The position numbers were made by a program, and so were the translations under genes. A model generated the notes under the pieces. The model worked only from the letters and a program-made list of their open reading frames with translations, did no database searches and had not been told where the DNA came from. Positions 33,728-45,257 of a DNA stretch of 64,000 bases are shown one piece after another (position 1 is the stretch's first letter; each line of letters opens with the position of its first letter). Source of the DNA: Phoenix dactylifera. Taxonomy: Eukaryota; Streptophyta; Magnoliopsida; Arecales; Arecaceae. The stretch is from the NCBI RefSeq assembly GCF_009389715.1, contig NC_052396.1, positions 17,142,631 to 17,206,630 on the forward strand, read 5' to 3'.

Positions 33728-36700
33728 CCAATTGCTCCTATTCCTTTCTTCTTTATAAACGAAGAGAGATTTTCTACCTTAGCACCCCTCTATCCACCTT
33801 AGCTATCTAAGAAAAAACTTCCAATTATTGAATATCCTAAACCGTTTCTCCTCCATATTCCTTCCTTCTATTTTATTTTACGACCTCTCTCTCCTCCCCA
33901 GTCCTAACTTATCAAATAGATGTTGTGAATAAGGTTCGTTACATATCACAATAATGATTGATGTTACTACAGCGAACCATCTAGTACTTCGTCTATTTAT
34001 TATTCTACTTGGTAATTGAGAATTTTTTGAATATTTAAAAGGCAATGTGTGCTTAAAGAAAAGAATAGGTGAATATCATTGTTGGGTGAAATATTTCAAA
34101 TTACTTGAGAAAACATCTATGGGTAAGTCTTTCTATCCTTATTGATGAATGTCAAAATTCAACAATAACCTATAAGAATGTTTAGATCTTATCAAATAAG
34201 TATTGTCTATAGAGTTCATTACTAGCAATTGATAGTGCCATGACAACCCATCAAGTACTCCATATGCATGGCATGTGCACATCACTATTTTAACAAAAAA
34301 AAAAAACAACTATTCATGCCAATCTAAAATGTCATCGAACTATCATTTCAGCTACACACTATCGAAATTCTAGTTTTAACAATATGACTTAGTTATGATT
34401 TATTCTTTTACTGGAGTCTTGAAGGAGTCATGGTGGATGTTAGATAGGGAGTTGGATTTATGTTTTGTTTTTAATTCATAATATAAGGTTTGTGTAATTT
34501 TTTTCATGGATAATAATGAATGGCAGAAAATTTTTATAAATTCAAACTTGGAAAAAAAAACTTGTCGACAAATGATGATGGTGGTCCATAAATGGTATGC
34601 AAGCTTCATTCAACTTTTCCACTATCTTTTTATGGGCATTGTTAGCATTTAGACAGATGCGCAGAATTTTTTCTCTCTACTTTGTTATAAAATCATGTTA
34701 AGTGATATTTGAACATGACACCATGAGTGGATGGATATTTTAATTCAAGCTGGCCAATTTTTGTCATGTCAGCTATGGACCCATCCTTTAGGGTTCAATT
34801 AGGTCAAGTTTGGTTGGGTCCCACCTCACCTTAGTCATGAAGGGTTGACAAAGTCAAGTAGGGTATTAGCCATCTCCTAGCAACAGGTCAAAGTCGGATA
34901 TAAACTAGACAACATGCACACCTTCAGCTTGATTTGATTGGATGGAGAAGGAAGCAATTCCTTCAATTCAGTCAACTTGGACATACCAATAATATTAAAA
35001 TAATTAAAATCAAAAGTAGGGTTTTAAACCCATTTTGCTTTCATTAATTTCCCATAATTGTTACACATGTTCTTTGTTTATATTATTGAGGGTTGAGTCC
35101 AAATTTAGGTCGACTTCCTATTCTTGTTAGGGGTGCAACTTGAGTTTGGCTCAATCGAAACTGCCTACCCAACCCGTTCATTAGGTAGGATTAGATTAAG
35201 GTTTTATATTTTGGGTTAGGCTTGGGCTCAAAACGCCTGGCCAACCCAAACCTGACTCTAACCCAAGGTGAACCCAACTAGACCCAACCCAATATATAAA
35301 TTAATAAATAATTCATGTATATGTTTCAAATTCATATTCATATTTCATATGGGTTAATTGTATATATTTTTTATCTTATTATATCCCTAGTCTTATTAAA
35401 TTAGGTATAAGTGTGTCATTAGAATTGATGAACTATTGAAGCCTCAATCAACTAGTAATCTAACAGAAACAACGAAACATTTTCTCTTAAATTTTTATTC
35501 ATTTTGATAACCCAATTGATGTTCAAACCTGAATAATCCAACTAAATCTGAATTTAGCTGAAGAAGGGGTTGGGCCAAGTTAGGATGTGTTAGAGAAATT
35601 CTAACCTTGAGACTCGGTTGGTTTGGGTTGGGCTAGGGTTGGGAAATGTAAAATTCAAACTGAAAATGGGGAAACTCTTACTCTGTTTAGATTTTCAGTA
35701 CCTATGAATCAATCCTTCTCTTTGCTAACCGTTCGTCATTACTAGACATCAAAGATGGATTTGCAACAGGAGTACTAGGTGTTGGAGCTAAACATATCGG
35801 TTGAATTGTAAACTCTAAGTTGTACATTCTTCTCCTCTAATTGAGAGAGACGGCTTTTCATGTCATCATCCACTGAGGAAAAAGCTATCCCCTTTTTTGT
35901 CTTTTGATGTACTCCAAACACTAAAAGCTTTTCTCTTGCCTAATTGTACTGTTTATGGGTATGGTCCATAAACTACGGCTTCACAAAGATTGGATGCTAG
36001 ACTCGATGCCAAATTAATCCAATTGGAGAGAAGTGGAAGCAATTCTTTCTATCTGCACATCTAAGATCTCTCAAAGAGAATAACGGAAAATAAGAGAATT
36101 ATTAAAATAGGGTTCTAAGTCTTCTTTTCTTTTATTGATTAAATAAATAAAATAAATTACAATCCCTTTATTTATACTAGAAAGGCCCAAATCCTAAAGT
36201 TCGAGATGGATTCCTCTTCTAATTATAAATTGGCTTCAACTTTTCCTAAATAGCTATGACTAGCAAAAATAATCAAAAAAGATAAAATGTTTATAGAGCT
36301 AGATCTCAACTTCTACATAAACCTTTTCTTATGTTGCATCATCTAATTCCTCCTTGCATGGTCAAAGTCTTCCCTTAAAAAGAAAATTTTTACTTTGATC
36401 TGCCCATTTTTAGACCCCAAATGTTGTTGTAGGCTCACGTTCACTACATGCAACAAACCCCTTAGCGGTAGATATAATCTCATAGTAGTTGTGAGAACTC
36501 CGTTTTGGTACCTAGTATAATGAAAACAAACTCTGTATGAGAAAATTATCTCTGGAGGATGCGGTTGGCCCATAAGGGCATGGCCTGATAGGGTCCACAT
36601 CGGACACGACCCAATGGGCCCGCATAGACCCGGCCTAATAGGGCCCCCAAAGTTGGCCTCTAAAAGGATCATTTATGCAATAAAATTTATTTTAGGGACT

Positions 36701-39700
36701 AATACTTAATTACAGGGTACTGTTCTATAATAAAACTTGAGTGAAGGAACTAAATAAATATATTTGAGGATCTTTAGGTAATAAATCTTTCCTATAGGGA
36801 TCAAACATAAATTACAGAAGGTTCTTTTGTGAAATAATACACTGTCAAGGGCTTAACTGCAAAATTTCATTTATTGGCCAAATGGGTTTGGGTTTCGGGT
36901 TTCGGGTTCCGGATTTTCGGTCTGAACTGGATTTCGGGTTTCGAATTTTCTCTCTCTCTTTTTTTTTCGAGTTTCGGGTTCGAACCGGGCCCAAGTTGGG
37001 CGCGCAGTGAACAGGGCCCATGCTTGGCCCCGTTTGGCCCGTAAGGGCCCTCATCTTCCCCAAACCCCCACGGACAGGGGAAGGGGGAGGAGGAAGAAGG
37101 GACCGGTGTGGGGGGGGGGGGTCGTTGCCCAGTCGACGGCCAGCCGGCCGCAGTGGCGGCCGGCAGCCGTTGCGGTGGCTGGGGTCGAGAACAATCGAGC
37201 ATGGTCTCGGTTTGGGGCCAAAACAAAGGGAGGAAATCAAGCATGTTCCGGCTAGATCGAAGAGCAACAAGGGAAGAGGGCTTACCGGCAGTCGACGGAG
37301 GTGCCAGATCTCGGCCGAGGGAGGCTCGATCCGGCGGTCAAGCGGCGGCGGCGGCGCTCGGGACCGAGGGATGGATTACGGAACAGAGGAAGGCCGCGAA
37401 GGGGATTCGGACGGCGCTCGGCCGGGAGAGCACGCCGGTCACCAGACAAAGGAGGAGAAGGAAGGAGGAAAGAGGAGGAGACGGAGGAGAGGGAGGAGGG
37501 CTCAGAGGTGGTCTTAGGAGGAAGAGGAAGGGGGTTTTTATCATCCCTTGTAACGGCTCTCCGCCGTGAAAATCGCGGCGGTTGAGCGAAATCCGCGACC
37601 GCGGTTTGACTGGAGGGGGGTGCCGCGGGATACCCGCGGCGCCTTCACCCTGATCATCCCTGGAGGAGCCGGAGAGGATCGCAATCGCGATCCTCTGTTC
37701 CGGTCCTCCCAAAATAGGAACGGGGCTGAAGTCGGCTCCCATATCTCACATGTACTCATTCACTTAGATCTAGAAGCCATTGTTCAAAACAATGTGACAT
37801 AACAAGGGTATTACATTGTTCTTCTAGAAACAAAATTATGGGATGCTTGATTTCCACCAGTAGATAAGTCTGTACGTAGTACTGTTTGTTCTAGTGATTT
37901 GGGTGTCAATTATACAATTCTATCCTTATGAACAGGTGGCTTTGGAAATTACCTTTTTGGTATGAGCGGAAGAATTGCCAATCAAGCATCAGAAGCGAAC
38001 AATGAGCAGAACATCAAAGATCCAAAATTAGGATGGATGATTGGATTTCTCTTTGCCGTTAGTTTTCTTGGACTCTTCTCCGTTGTGCCTCTAAGAAAGG
38101 TAATTCTTCCCCAACATATATATCTAGTGTTTCAAGTGTCTCGATGGAAAACTGTCAATGCATTCAATCCATCAACTGATTGCAATTAAAACTCTGAGAT
38201 TTCCTGTCTTTAATTCACATAAGCTTCTCTTGGTTGGTGATTTGGTTAATTTTTCTAATCAAAAATATGTTTCAGATCATGATCATTGACTACAAGCTGA
38301 TCTACCCAAGTGGTACTGCAACTGCTTTTCTTATTAATGGCTTCCACACTCCTGAGGGTGCAAAGAAAGCAAAGTAACTCCTAAAAGATCCTATGAATCA
38401 ACTACGTCTGCACCTTTTGCATTTTTAATGTTTTCCCCTTGTGTTACATGAATCTGTTGTATATTTCAGGAAACAGGTAAGGGCATTGGGCAAGTTCTTT
38501 GCTTTCAGTTTCCTTTGGGGATTCTTCCAGTGGTTCTACACTGCTGGTGATGATTGTGGATTTGCAGCCTTCCCTACACTTGGTCTTAAAGCTTATGAAA
38601 ACAAGTAACATGCTTCAACTTTAATTTCATTTCATTCATTTCCTCCAGTAAAGGGGCCTTAATTTAATATGTAAGATATTTGTATATATCTTCTCAATAA
38701 ATAAAAGAAAGAACTTAACTTTAAGTGATTTAGTTGTTAAAATCATCATTCTTGTATCTTGATAATCTACATGTTGCTGATAAGACATTAATATTGCCAC
38801 AGGTTTTTCTTTGATTTCTCCGCAACGTATGTTGGAGTTGGAATGATCTGCCCATACATTGTGAACATATCTCTTCTACTCGGAGGCATCCTTTCATGGG
38901 GAATCATGTGGCCTCTTATAGGTAATATGAAGGGCAGTTGGTACCCTGCAGATATCCCATCAAGCAGTCTTCACAGCTTGCAGGGCTATAGGGTGATTAT
39001 CCCCTCTTTTTTCTTTCTTCTGTTGTTCTTGCTCGTGTTTCAACTAAAACTACCAATCCCAGAAATTGTTTAAGTAAATCTAACCAAGTTGTGGTTATTA
39101 CACTCAACCTTGTTATTACATTCATGTTGTCTTCTACAGGTCTTCATAGCCATTGCCATGATTCTTGGGGATGGTCTGTACAACTTCCTGAAGGTCCTAT
39201 CTCGAACAATGTCCTCCATCATTTCCATAATGCGTAGCCAAGGTTCCACAAGCACGCTTCCTGTCTCAGATAATGGTCATCCTATCACCACAACTACCAT
39301 CATATCCTTTGATGACCAACGCCGAATTGAAATATTTCTTAAAGATCAAATTCCAAAATCAGTCGCATATGGGGGCTATGTTGTTGTTGCCTCCATCTCC
39401 ATTGCCACCCTTCCTCACATCTTCCCTCAACTGAAATGGTACTATGTGTTGGTTTCTTACATCTTTGCACCTGTATTAGCCTTCGGCAATGCCTATGGTT
39501 TTGGCCTCACTGATTGGTCTCTTGCCACCGCCTACGGGAAGCTTGCCATATTTCTTATTGGAGCTTGGGCAGGGGCCTCTCATGGTGGTGTGCTAGCGGG
39601 CCTTGCAGCTTGTGGTGTAATGATGAGCATTGTGGCCACAGCTTCAGATCTCATGCAGGACTTCAAGACGGGATACCTGACATTAGCCTCGCCGAGGTCC

Positions 39701-40219
39701 ATGTTCGTTAGCCAAATAATTGGCACCGCAATGGGTTGTGTGATTGCTCCATGTGTTTTCTGGCTTTTCTACAAGGCTTTCAATGAACTTGGCTTGCCTA
39801 ATAGTGAATATCCAGCTCCCAATGCCCTTATTTTCCGGAACATAGCAATACTCGGTGTCGATGGCTTCTCATCACTACCAAAGCACTGCCTCACTCTCTG
39901 CTGCATATTCTTTGCTGCTGCTATTCTCATTAACTTGATTAGAGATTTGTCCCCGAAGAAGGTGGCGAGGTTCATACCTCTCCCTATGGCAATGGCGATA
40001 CCTTTCTATATTGGGTCATACTTTGCCATTGATATGTGTGTAGGGAGCTTGATATTGTTTGTGTGGGAAAAGATCAACAAGACCCAGGCAGATGCATTTG
40101 GTCCTGCAGTGGCCTCTGGTTTGATATGTGGTCATGGGATGTGGACTTTACCTGAATCTCTGCTATCTCTGGCTAACGTGAAGCCGCCGATATGCATGAA
40201 GTTCCTGTCAAGGGAATAG
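30525..40219 (+). CDS. Yellow stripe-like (YSL) metal-chelate transporter, six exons
   Basis: Exons: 30525-31035, 37936-38099, 38276-38373, 38470-38604, 38803-38992 and 39140-40219, with phases consistent and GT-AG throughout. The product is 725 aa. Residues 1-80 form an acidic, charged cytosolic tail (EEEEEKEKD). The OPT/YSL membrane domain starts at about 87 ([17 protein letters not shown]), with family motifs [95 protein letters not shown] and [18 protein letters not shown] (each quoted in part elsewhere in the protein). YSL proteins carry metal-nicotianamine or phytosiderophore complexes across the plasma or internal membranes; the substrate here is unknown. The sequence looks closest to the clade of Arabidopsis YSL5/7/8 (from memory). 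The protein stops at LSRE, about a dozen residues earlier than its neighbour. Intron 1 is 6.9 kb. Confidence 0.92.
31241..31322. repeat. Compound microsatellite (AC)n(ATAC)n(AT)n
   Basis: Runs of AC, then ATAC, then AT follow without a break inside YSL intron 1. Confidence 0.95.
33683..33723. repeat. (CT)n microsatellite
   Basis: About 20 CT units within YSL intron 1. Confidence 0.95.
36428..37750 (-). mobile_element. Probable solo LTR (Gypsy-like) in YSL intron 1, minus-strand sense
   Basis: Read on the minus strand it starts TGTGAGATATGGG at 37750 and ends GAGCCTACA at 36428. Its start and first about 650 bases match the plus-strand sequence at 63343-64000 (shared phrases include GACTTCAGCCCC, GAGAGCCGTTACAA and TTTTGGCCCCAAACCGAGA). 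Its end matches 61966-62103. No coding sequence lies inside. No clear 5-bp target duplication was found, so the exact ends are provisional. Confidence 0.65.
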
Positions 40220-41653
40220 ATTGACGAAGTGGATCATCTCATTGCCAAGTTATCGTAGTTTCTTCATCTTGGGGCAGACCAGAAACCAAAAATAAGGAAT
40301 ATATTCAGGGATCAACTAGGTAAGCAGAGATTGTAAATTTCTTTCACACAATATTCTAGGGGGAATACACCAAGCTAGAAGTTCTCGTGTCTTGGTATAT
40401 CAATTGTAAATGGGTTGGCAAAGTGCAGACATTACCATAGATATGTAAATAAAGCTGAAGGTTTATGAGAGAGGGCTGTTTGCAGATATGATAAAATGTC
40501 GTGCATCCGGTACCGATGCCAATTATTAATGACCAAACTTAATGGGATTGTTTGACATCGTAATGGCGAACTATATTGAAAACAGTGCGGCTGCAGTCAG
40601 TGGGTTCAAAATCCGGCTTGCAAGAATCTCTTCCTTTCAGATTTATCTGCAGTCCTTGATGTTTGACACTCTTACCTTAAGCATGAATTTTGAACATTTC
40701 TTTCACACAATATTCTTCCAAGGTACCCAAATTCTACCATATCCACTCTCTTTCTGCAACCTCATTTCTTTGATCAGGCCTTTTATTCTCAGCACCTGAA
40801 GTCCATTAGGGTTCTTTTAGGCCAAAAACGAGACTTGCAATCCAAAGAGCACCACACCTCAAACCTAAGCCTCAGAGGTCGTTTTCACCCATTAATTCCT
40901 GGACTCTTTTCCAATTAAGCCACAAGTCCACCCGCCGCGATGCATGTTCCACTTGAGGACTAGAAGTTTTCAACTTTCCCATTTCTTGGAAAAATTGGTC
41001 TGAAATACATGTACAGAACTTGCGTGAGCTGTTTCCTGCCATTATTTCCTGTATGTTCCTGTCTGACATTTTTACAATCGGCTGTGCTCCATTTCCATTT
41101 CCTGGTTGTTCGCAAAAACTAATCGCTCGAACTTCCCAACAACCAGCAAAAACCCCACAAGGCATAGAGATTCCATCGGATCGATATATATGGTGGATTC
41201 TCCATCCATATGTTTTTAATTTGGATTGTGCGTAACCTAGGATTCCTGCCTCATATGGGTTTCCATATAAGGACACCGGTCCCTAGTAAATAGATCCGGC
41301 TCTACCCTGTCTCACCTGCACCCCTACTTAATTAATCGCAAAATATCGAGCCTCTTCCATTTTGGAAGCATGCCGGGCCCCGTGTCCCTTACGTCGTTCA
41401 ATGTGAACGCCTCTCCCCGGCCATTGTTCTCGCAGTTAAAAAAGATGATACTAAAATGATCAGTTTGTCCTCGGCTGAATCGTCGATCCAAATGTCCCCT
41501 TCGTAAACGTCCATTTAAGCAGCTCCTTAGCGGCCACTTCCAGGAGGCTACCATCCTTAATTCATTAATTCACCATCACGGGCCATACACATCGGCAGTA
41601 TGCACCATTCTTTCCACGCAGCTAGGAATCAAGTTCCCACTCTATGATGAGTT
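40220..41653. other. Intergenic region between the two intact YSL genes
   Basis: No gene is visible. It holds the 3' flank of the upstream YSL gene and the 5' flank of the downstream one. Just after the stop at 40217-40219, an in-frame run resembling the neighbour's last dozen residues continues to a TAG at about 40258. Confidence 0.6.
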
Positions 41654-41713
41654 TATAAATAGCGAGAGATTCAGATTCCTGCTCCAGAGAGAGAGAGAGA
41701 GAGAGAGAGAGAG
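41654..41713 (+). promoter_or_regulatory. Core promoter and (GA)n leader of the second intact YSL gene
   Basis: TATAAATA at 41654-41661 is followed by a (AG)14 run at 41686-41713, where the transcript start and leader should lie. The ATG is at 41787. GA-rich leaders are common in plant genes. Confidence 0.65.
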
Positions 41714-41786
41714 CTATATACAACACTTATATACCCATCTTTAATTGCCATTCATCTCATCCCTCTCTGATCCAGTCCGGTCTGAA

Positions 41787-44700
41787 ATGGGCACGGAAGA
41801 GAATGGCAACGGCAGGCTAGAGGGTGGCGTCACGAACCACGAGGCAGCCATTGAGGAGGAGGAGGAGGAGGAGGAGATGGAGGAGATGAGCCAGCTGAGC
41901 CACCGGAGGAAGAAGGGCAAGAAGGAGACGACGGAAGAAGGGAGAGAAGAAGAGGAAACGGTGCCGATCGAGAAGGTGTTCGAGGGGAAAGAGGTGCCGC
42001 CCTGGCGGGAGCAGCTCACGTTTCGAGCCCTGGCGGTGGCCGCCTTCCTCGCAATCATGTTCAGCTTTATCGTGATGAAACTTGGCCTCACCACCGGTAT
42101 CGTTCCCTCGCTCAACATAGCTGCCGGCCTCCTCGGCTTCTTCTTCGTCAGGCTGTGGACCAAAGCCCTCCAGATGACGGGCTGCCTCCAGAAGCCCTTC
42201 ACCCGCCAGGAGAACACCGTCATTCAGACGTGCGTGGTTGCCGCCTCCGGCATCGCCTTCAGCGGTAAGCCGGTATCCTACTTAATTGTTTTAGTTCTTA
42301 TAATAATTATCGCTCCTCTCGCTCTCTCACTGGCTGAAAGCCTTTTCCTTGTATTGTGTTGTATCCTTCTATGCAGGTGGCTTTGGCAGTTACCTTTTCG
42401 GCATGAGTGGAAGAATTGCCGGACAAGCAACGGAAGACAATGATGCACAAAACATCAAAGACCCAAGATTAGGGTGGATAATTGGTTTTCTCTTCGTCGT
42501 TAGTTTTCTTGGTCTCTTCTCCCTTGTGCCCCTCAGAAAGGTACTTCTCCTTGACTTATGTAGTTAAATGTTTTTATGCAATAAATTATACCGTATTACC
42601 CAATCATGTTTGGGTCGGCTCATGGATAATAGGACACTCCTCCATCCGTGCGGCCATATGTTTAGTCCTATATAGACTATGTACGAGATAGGTCCTGTAT
42701 ATTTATATAGGATGAAAGAACCTAAATAACGCCTTTCGGATAGCTTTTCTGGATTGAGATTTTAGGTAGATTTTAATAAATTTGGATATTTAGCCTGGAG
42801 AAGATGTCGGAGCTTAATTTGGGGGGGGGTATGTAAGAATCTCTATAAGTAGACCTTTGGTACTTTAAAAAATTCAAATAATAGTTTCTGACTAGACTTT
42901 TTGGATTAAAATTTTAGGTTATAACAAATGGTAACAAAAGGTACCAGAGCGGATCCGGCCTATGGCCCGCAACACATATTTATGGGGGTTGACTATAGTT
43001 ATTAATTATGGTGCTTGTGATTTGATTTGGATTGTTAGCTTGAAGAGGATGTCAGAGCTTAAGGGGGCGAGTATGTGATCAGAATCTATACATGGTAGAC
43101 TTTTGGTACTTATACAATGCTAAAAAAATTCAAATAATACTTTCCGACCAGACTTTTTAGAGTGAGGTCTTAAGTTGCAACGGCATGTCTTTGTTTCGAA
43201 AGCTTTTTCAAATTAGTGCATTTAGTATTGTCAAATATTCATCATCAGTAACTTCTTTCATCAGATCATGATCATCGACTACAAACTGATCTATCCAAGC
43301 GGTACTGCAACAGCATTCCTCATCAATGGCTTTCACACTCCTCAGGGTGCCAAGCTAGCAAAGTAACTGCCGAAAAAGAGCTTAAAAGACCTACGATCGA
43401 CGCCTGAACATTTCATGTTTACTGTTTTGTCCTCTGTGCTGTATGATTTTATTCTTTTTCTTTGTTTTTTTTTTCAGGAAACAAGTAAGGACATTAGGCA
43501 AGTTTTTCACCTTTAGCTTCCTGTGGGGATTCTTTCAGTGGTTCTACAGTTCCAATGATCAGTGTGGATTCCAAGTTTTTCCCTCATTAGGTCTTCAAGC
43601 CTACAAGAACACGTAATCTGCATGGACTTAATTTACATCACTTCATGCAATTAATTCTTGCTTCTTCCTCTTCTTGTTCATTTACTGAAAGGGGCTTAAT
43701 ACTAAAAATGTTTCTAGGCACCCAATTAAGCCTAGTTGATTTATTTGTTAAAATCATCATTGTCCTAGCTTGATTATATATCTACATCTTGGTGATATAA
43801 TTTTCTTTATTTTTCCAGGTTTTACTTCAACTTTTCCGCAGCTTATGTCGGAGTTGGAATGATATGCCCATATATTGTGAACATTTCCGTTCTCCTTGGA
43901 GCCATCCTTTCTTGGGGAATCATGTGGCCGCTTATAGGTAAAAAAGAGGGCAGTTGGTACCCACCAGGTCTCGGCCAAGGCGATCTTCATGGCTTGCAGG
44001 GCTACAGGGTAGCTATCCACGAATCACGATTGGTTTTGTATTTAAAGTACTCCGGAAACATTGACTACTCCTTCACCAAGTTGCAACCTTTCACTCAAGC
44101 CTGTTCTCAAGTTCATGTTTTCTTCCATTCTGCAGGTCTTCATAGCCATCGCCCTGATCCTCGGGGATGGCCTCTACAACTTCATCAAAGTCCTATCTCG
44201 AGTTATTTTCTCCTTCATTTCCGTGGCACGGAGTAAAGGTTCCAGGAGCACGCTTCCTATCTCAGATGATGATCGTCCTACCGCCACCACCACCCCAATA
44301 TCCTTCAACGACCGACGTCGAACCGAATTCTTCATTAAAGATCAAATTCCAAAACGAATTGCATTTGGGGGCTATGTTGCCATCGCAGCCATCTCCATCG
44401 CCACCCTTCCTCACATTTTCCCTCAGCTTAAATGGTACTTTGTCTTGCTTGCCTACATCTTCGCACCAGTACTAGCCTTCTGCAACGCTTATGGTTGCGG
44501 CCTCACCGATTGGTCTCTCGCCTCCGCCTATGGAAAGCTCGCTATTTTCCTTTTTGGAGCTTGGGCAGGTGCTTCAAACGGCGGCGTGATAGCAGGCCTT
44601 GCAGCTTGCGGCGTCATGATGAGCATCGTGTCCACCGCTTCGGACCTCATGCAAGACTTCAAAACAGGATACCTGACGCTGGCCTCACCAAGGTCCATGT

Positions 44701-45257
44701 TTGTTAGCCAAATAATTGGCACCGCAATGGGTTGTGTGATTGCTCCATGTGTCTTCTGGCTTTTCTACAAGGCCTTCGATGACCTCGGCTTATCTGGGAG
44801 TGAATACCCAGCACCCTACGCCTCTATCTACCGGGGCATCGCAATACTCGGCGTCGATGGCTTCTCGTCGCTGCCGAAGCACTGCCTCACTTTCTGCTAC
44901 GTTTTCTTCGCTGCCGCCATTCTCATCAACCTGGGAAGAGATTTCTCCGGGAAGAAGGTCGCAAGGTTTATACCACTCCCCATGGCGATGGCGATACCTT
45001 TCTACATTGGGGCATACTTTTGCATCGATATGTGCGTAGGGAGCTTGATACTGTTCGTGTGGGAGACGGTGAACAAGGCTCAGGCGGACGCATTTGCGCC
45101 TGCAGTGGCCTCCGGTTTGATATGCGGCGATGGGATATGGACGCTACCTCAATCAGTGCTCGCCATAGCTAAAGTGAAGCCACCGATATGCATGAAATTC
45201 CTATCGAGGCAAGTCAACGACAAAGTGGATGCTTTCATTAGTGCGACCTTATCGTAG
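41787..45257 (+). CDS. Yellow stripe-like (YSL) metal-chelate transporter, six exons
   Basis: Exons: 41787-42264, 42377-42540, 43265-43362, 43478-43612, 43819-44008 and 44136-45257, with phases and GT-AG sites consistent. The product is 728 aa. Exons 2-5 have exactly the same lengths as in the paralogue at 30525, so the pair arose by tandem duplication. The N-terminal tail has a run of Glu (about 23-32), then the OPT/YSL domain begins at about 72 ([14 protein letters not shown]). Motifs include [56 protein letters not shown] and PPICMKFL. The expected role is proton-coupled transport of metal-nicotianamine-type chelates across a membrane; Arabidopsis YSL7/8 relatives have also been linked to uptake of the peptide syringolin A. 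The C-terminus is full length ([10 protein letters not shown]). Intron 2 holds TRIM-like DNA. Confidence 0.94.
42604..43183 (+). mobile_element. TRIM-like composite in intron 2 of the second intact YSL gene
   Basis: Three LTR-like units (about 42604-42784, 42829-42930 and 43069-43183) share phrases such as GACTTTTTGG/GACTTTTTAG and the run of about 20 bases around TTCAAATAATA. Between the last two lies GGTACCAGAGCGGATCC, like a tRNA-Met primer-binding site, a short non-coding interior of about 120 bp and a purine tract (AAGGGGGCGAG). The interior resembles the partial element at 8187-8313. Exon splicing around it is intact. Confidence 0.55.

Larger units (their letters stand above)
31036..37935 (+). 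other. Giant first intron of the YSL gene
   Basis: 6.9 kb, against 112 bp for the same intron in the tandem paralogue. It contains two microsatellites, AT-rich repeat-like DNA (31960-33130), Gly/Pro-free GGGTTGGGTT/AACCCAACCC-rich stretches of opposite orientation (about 35150-35300 and 35570-35650) and an LTR-like unit at 36428-37750. No intact transposon gene was recognised. Confidence 0.8.

Noticed and set aside
37007..37742. Open frames on both strands in YSL intron 1
   Set aside because: They fall in the GC-rich part of an LTR-like unit that recurs at 63343-64000 without frame conservation.
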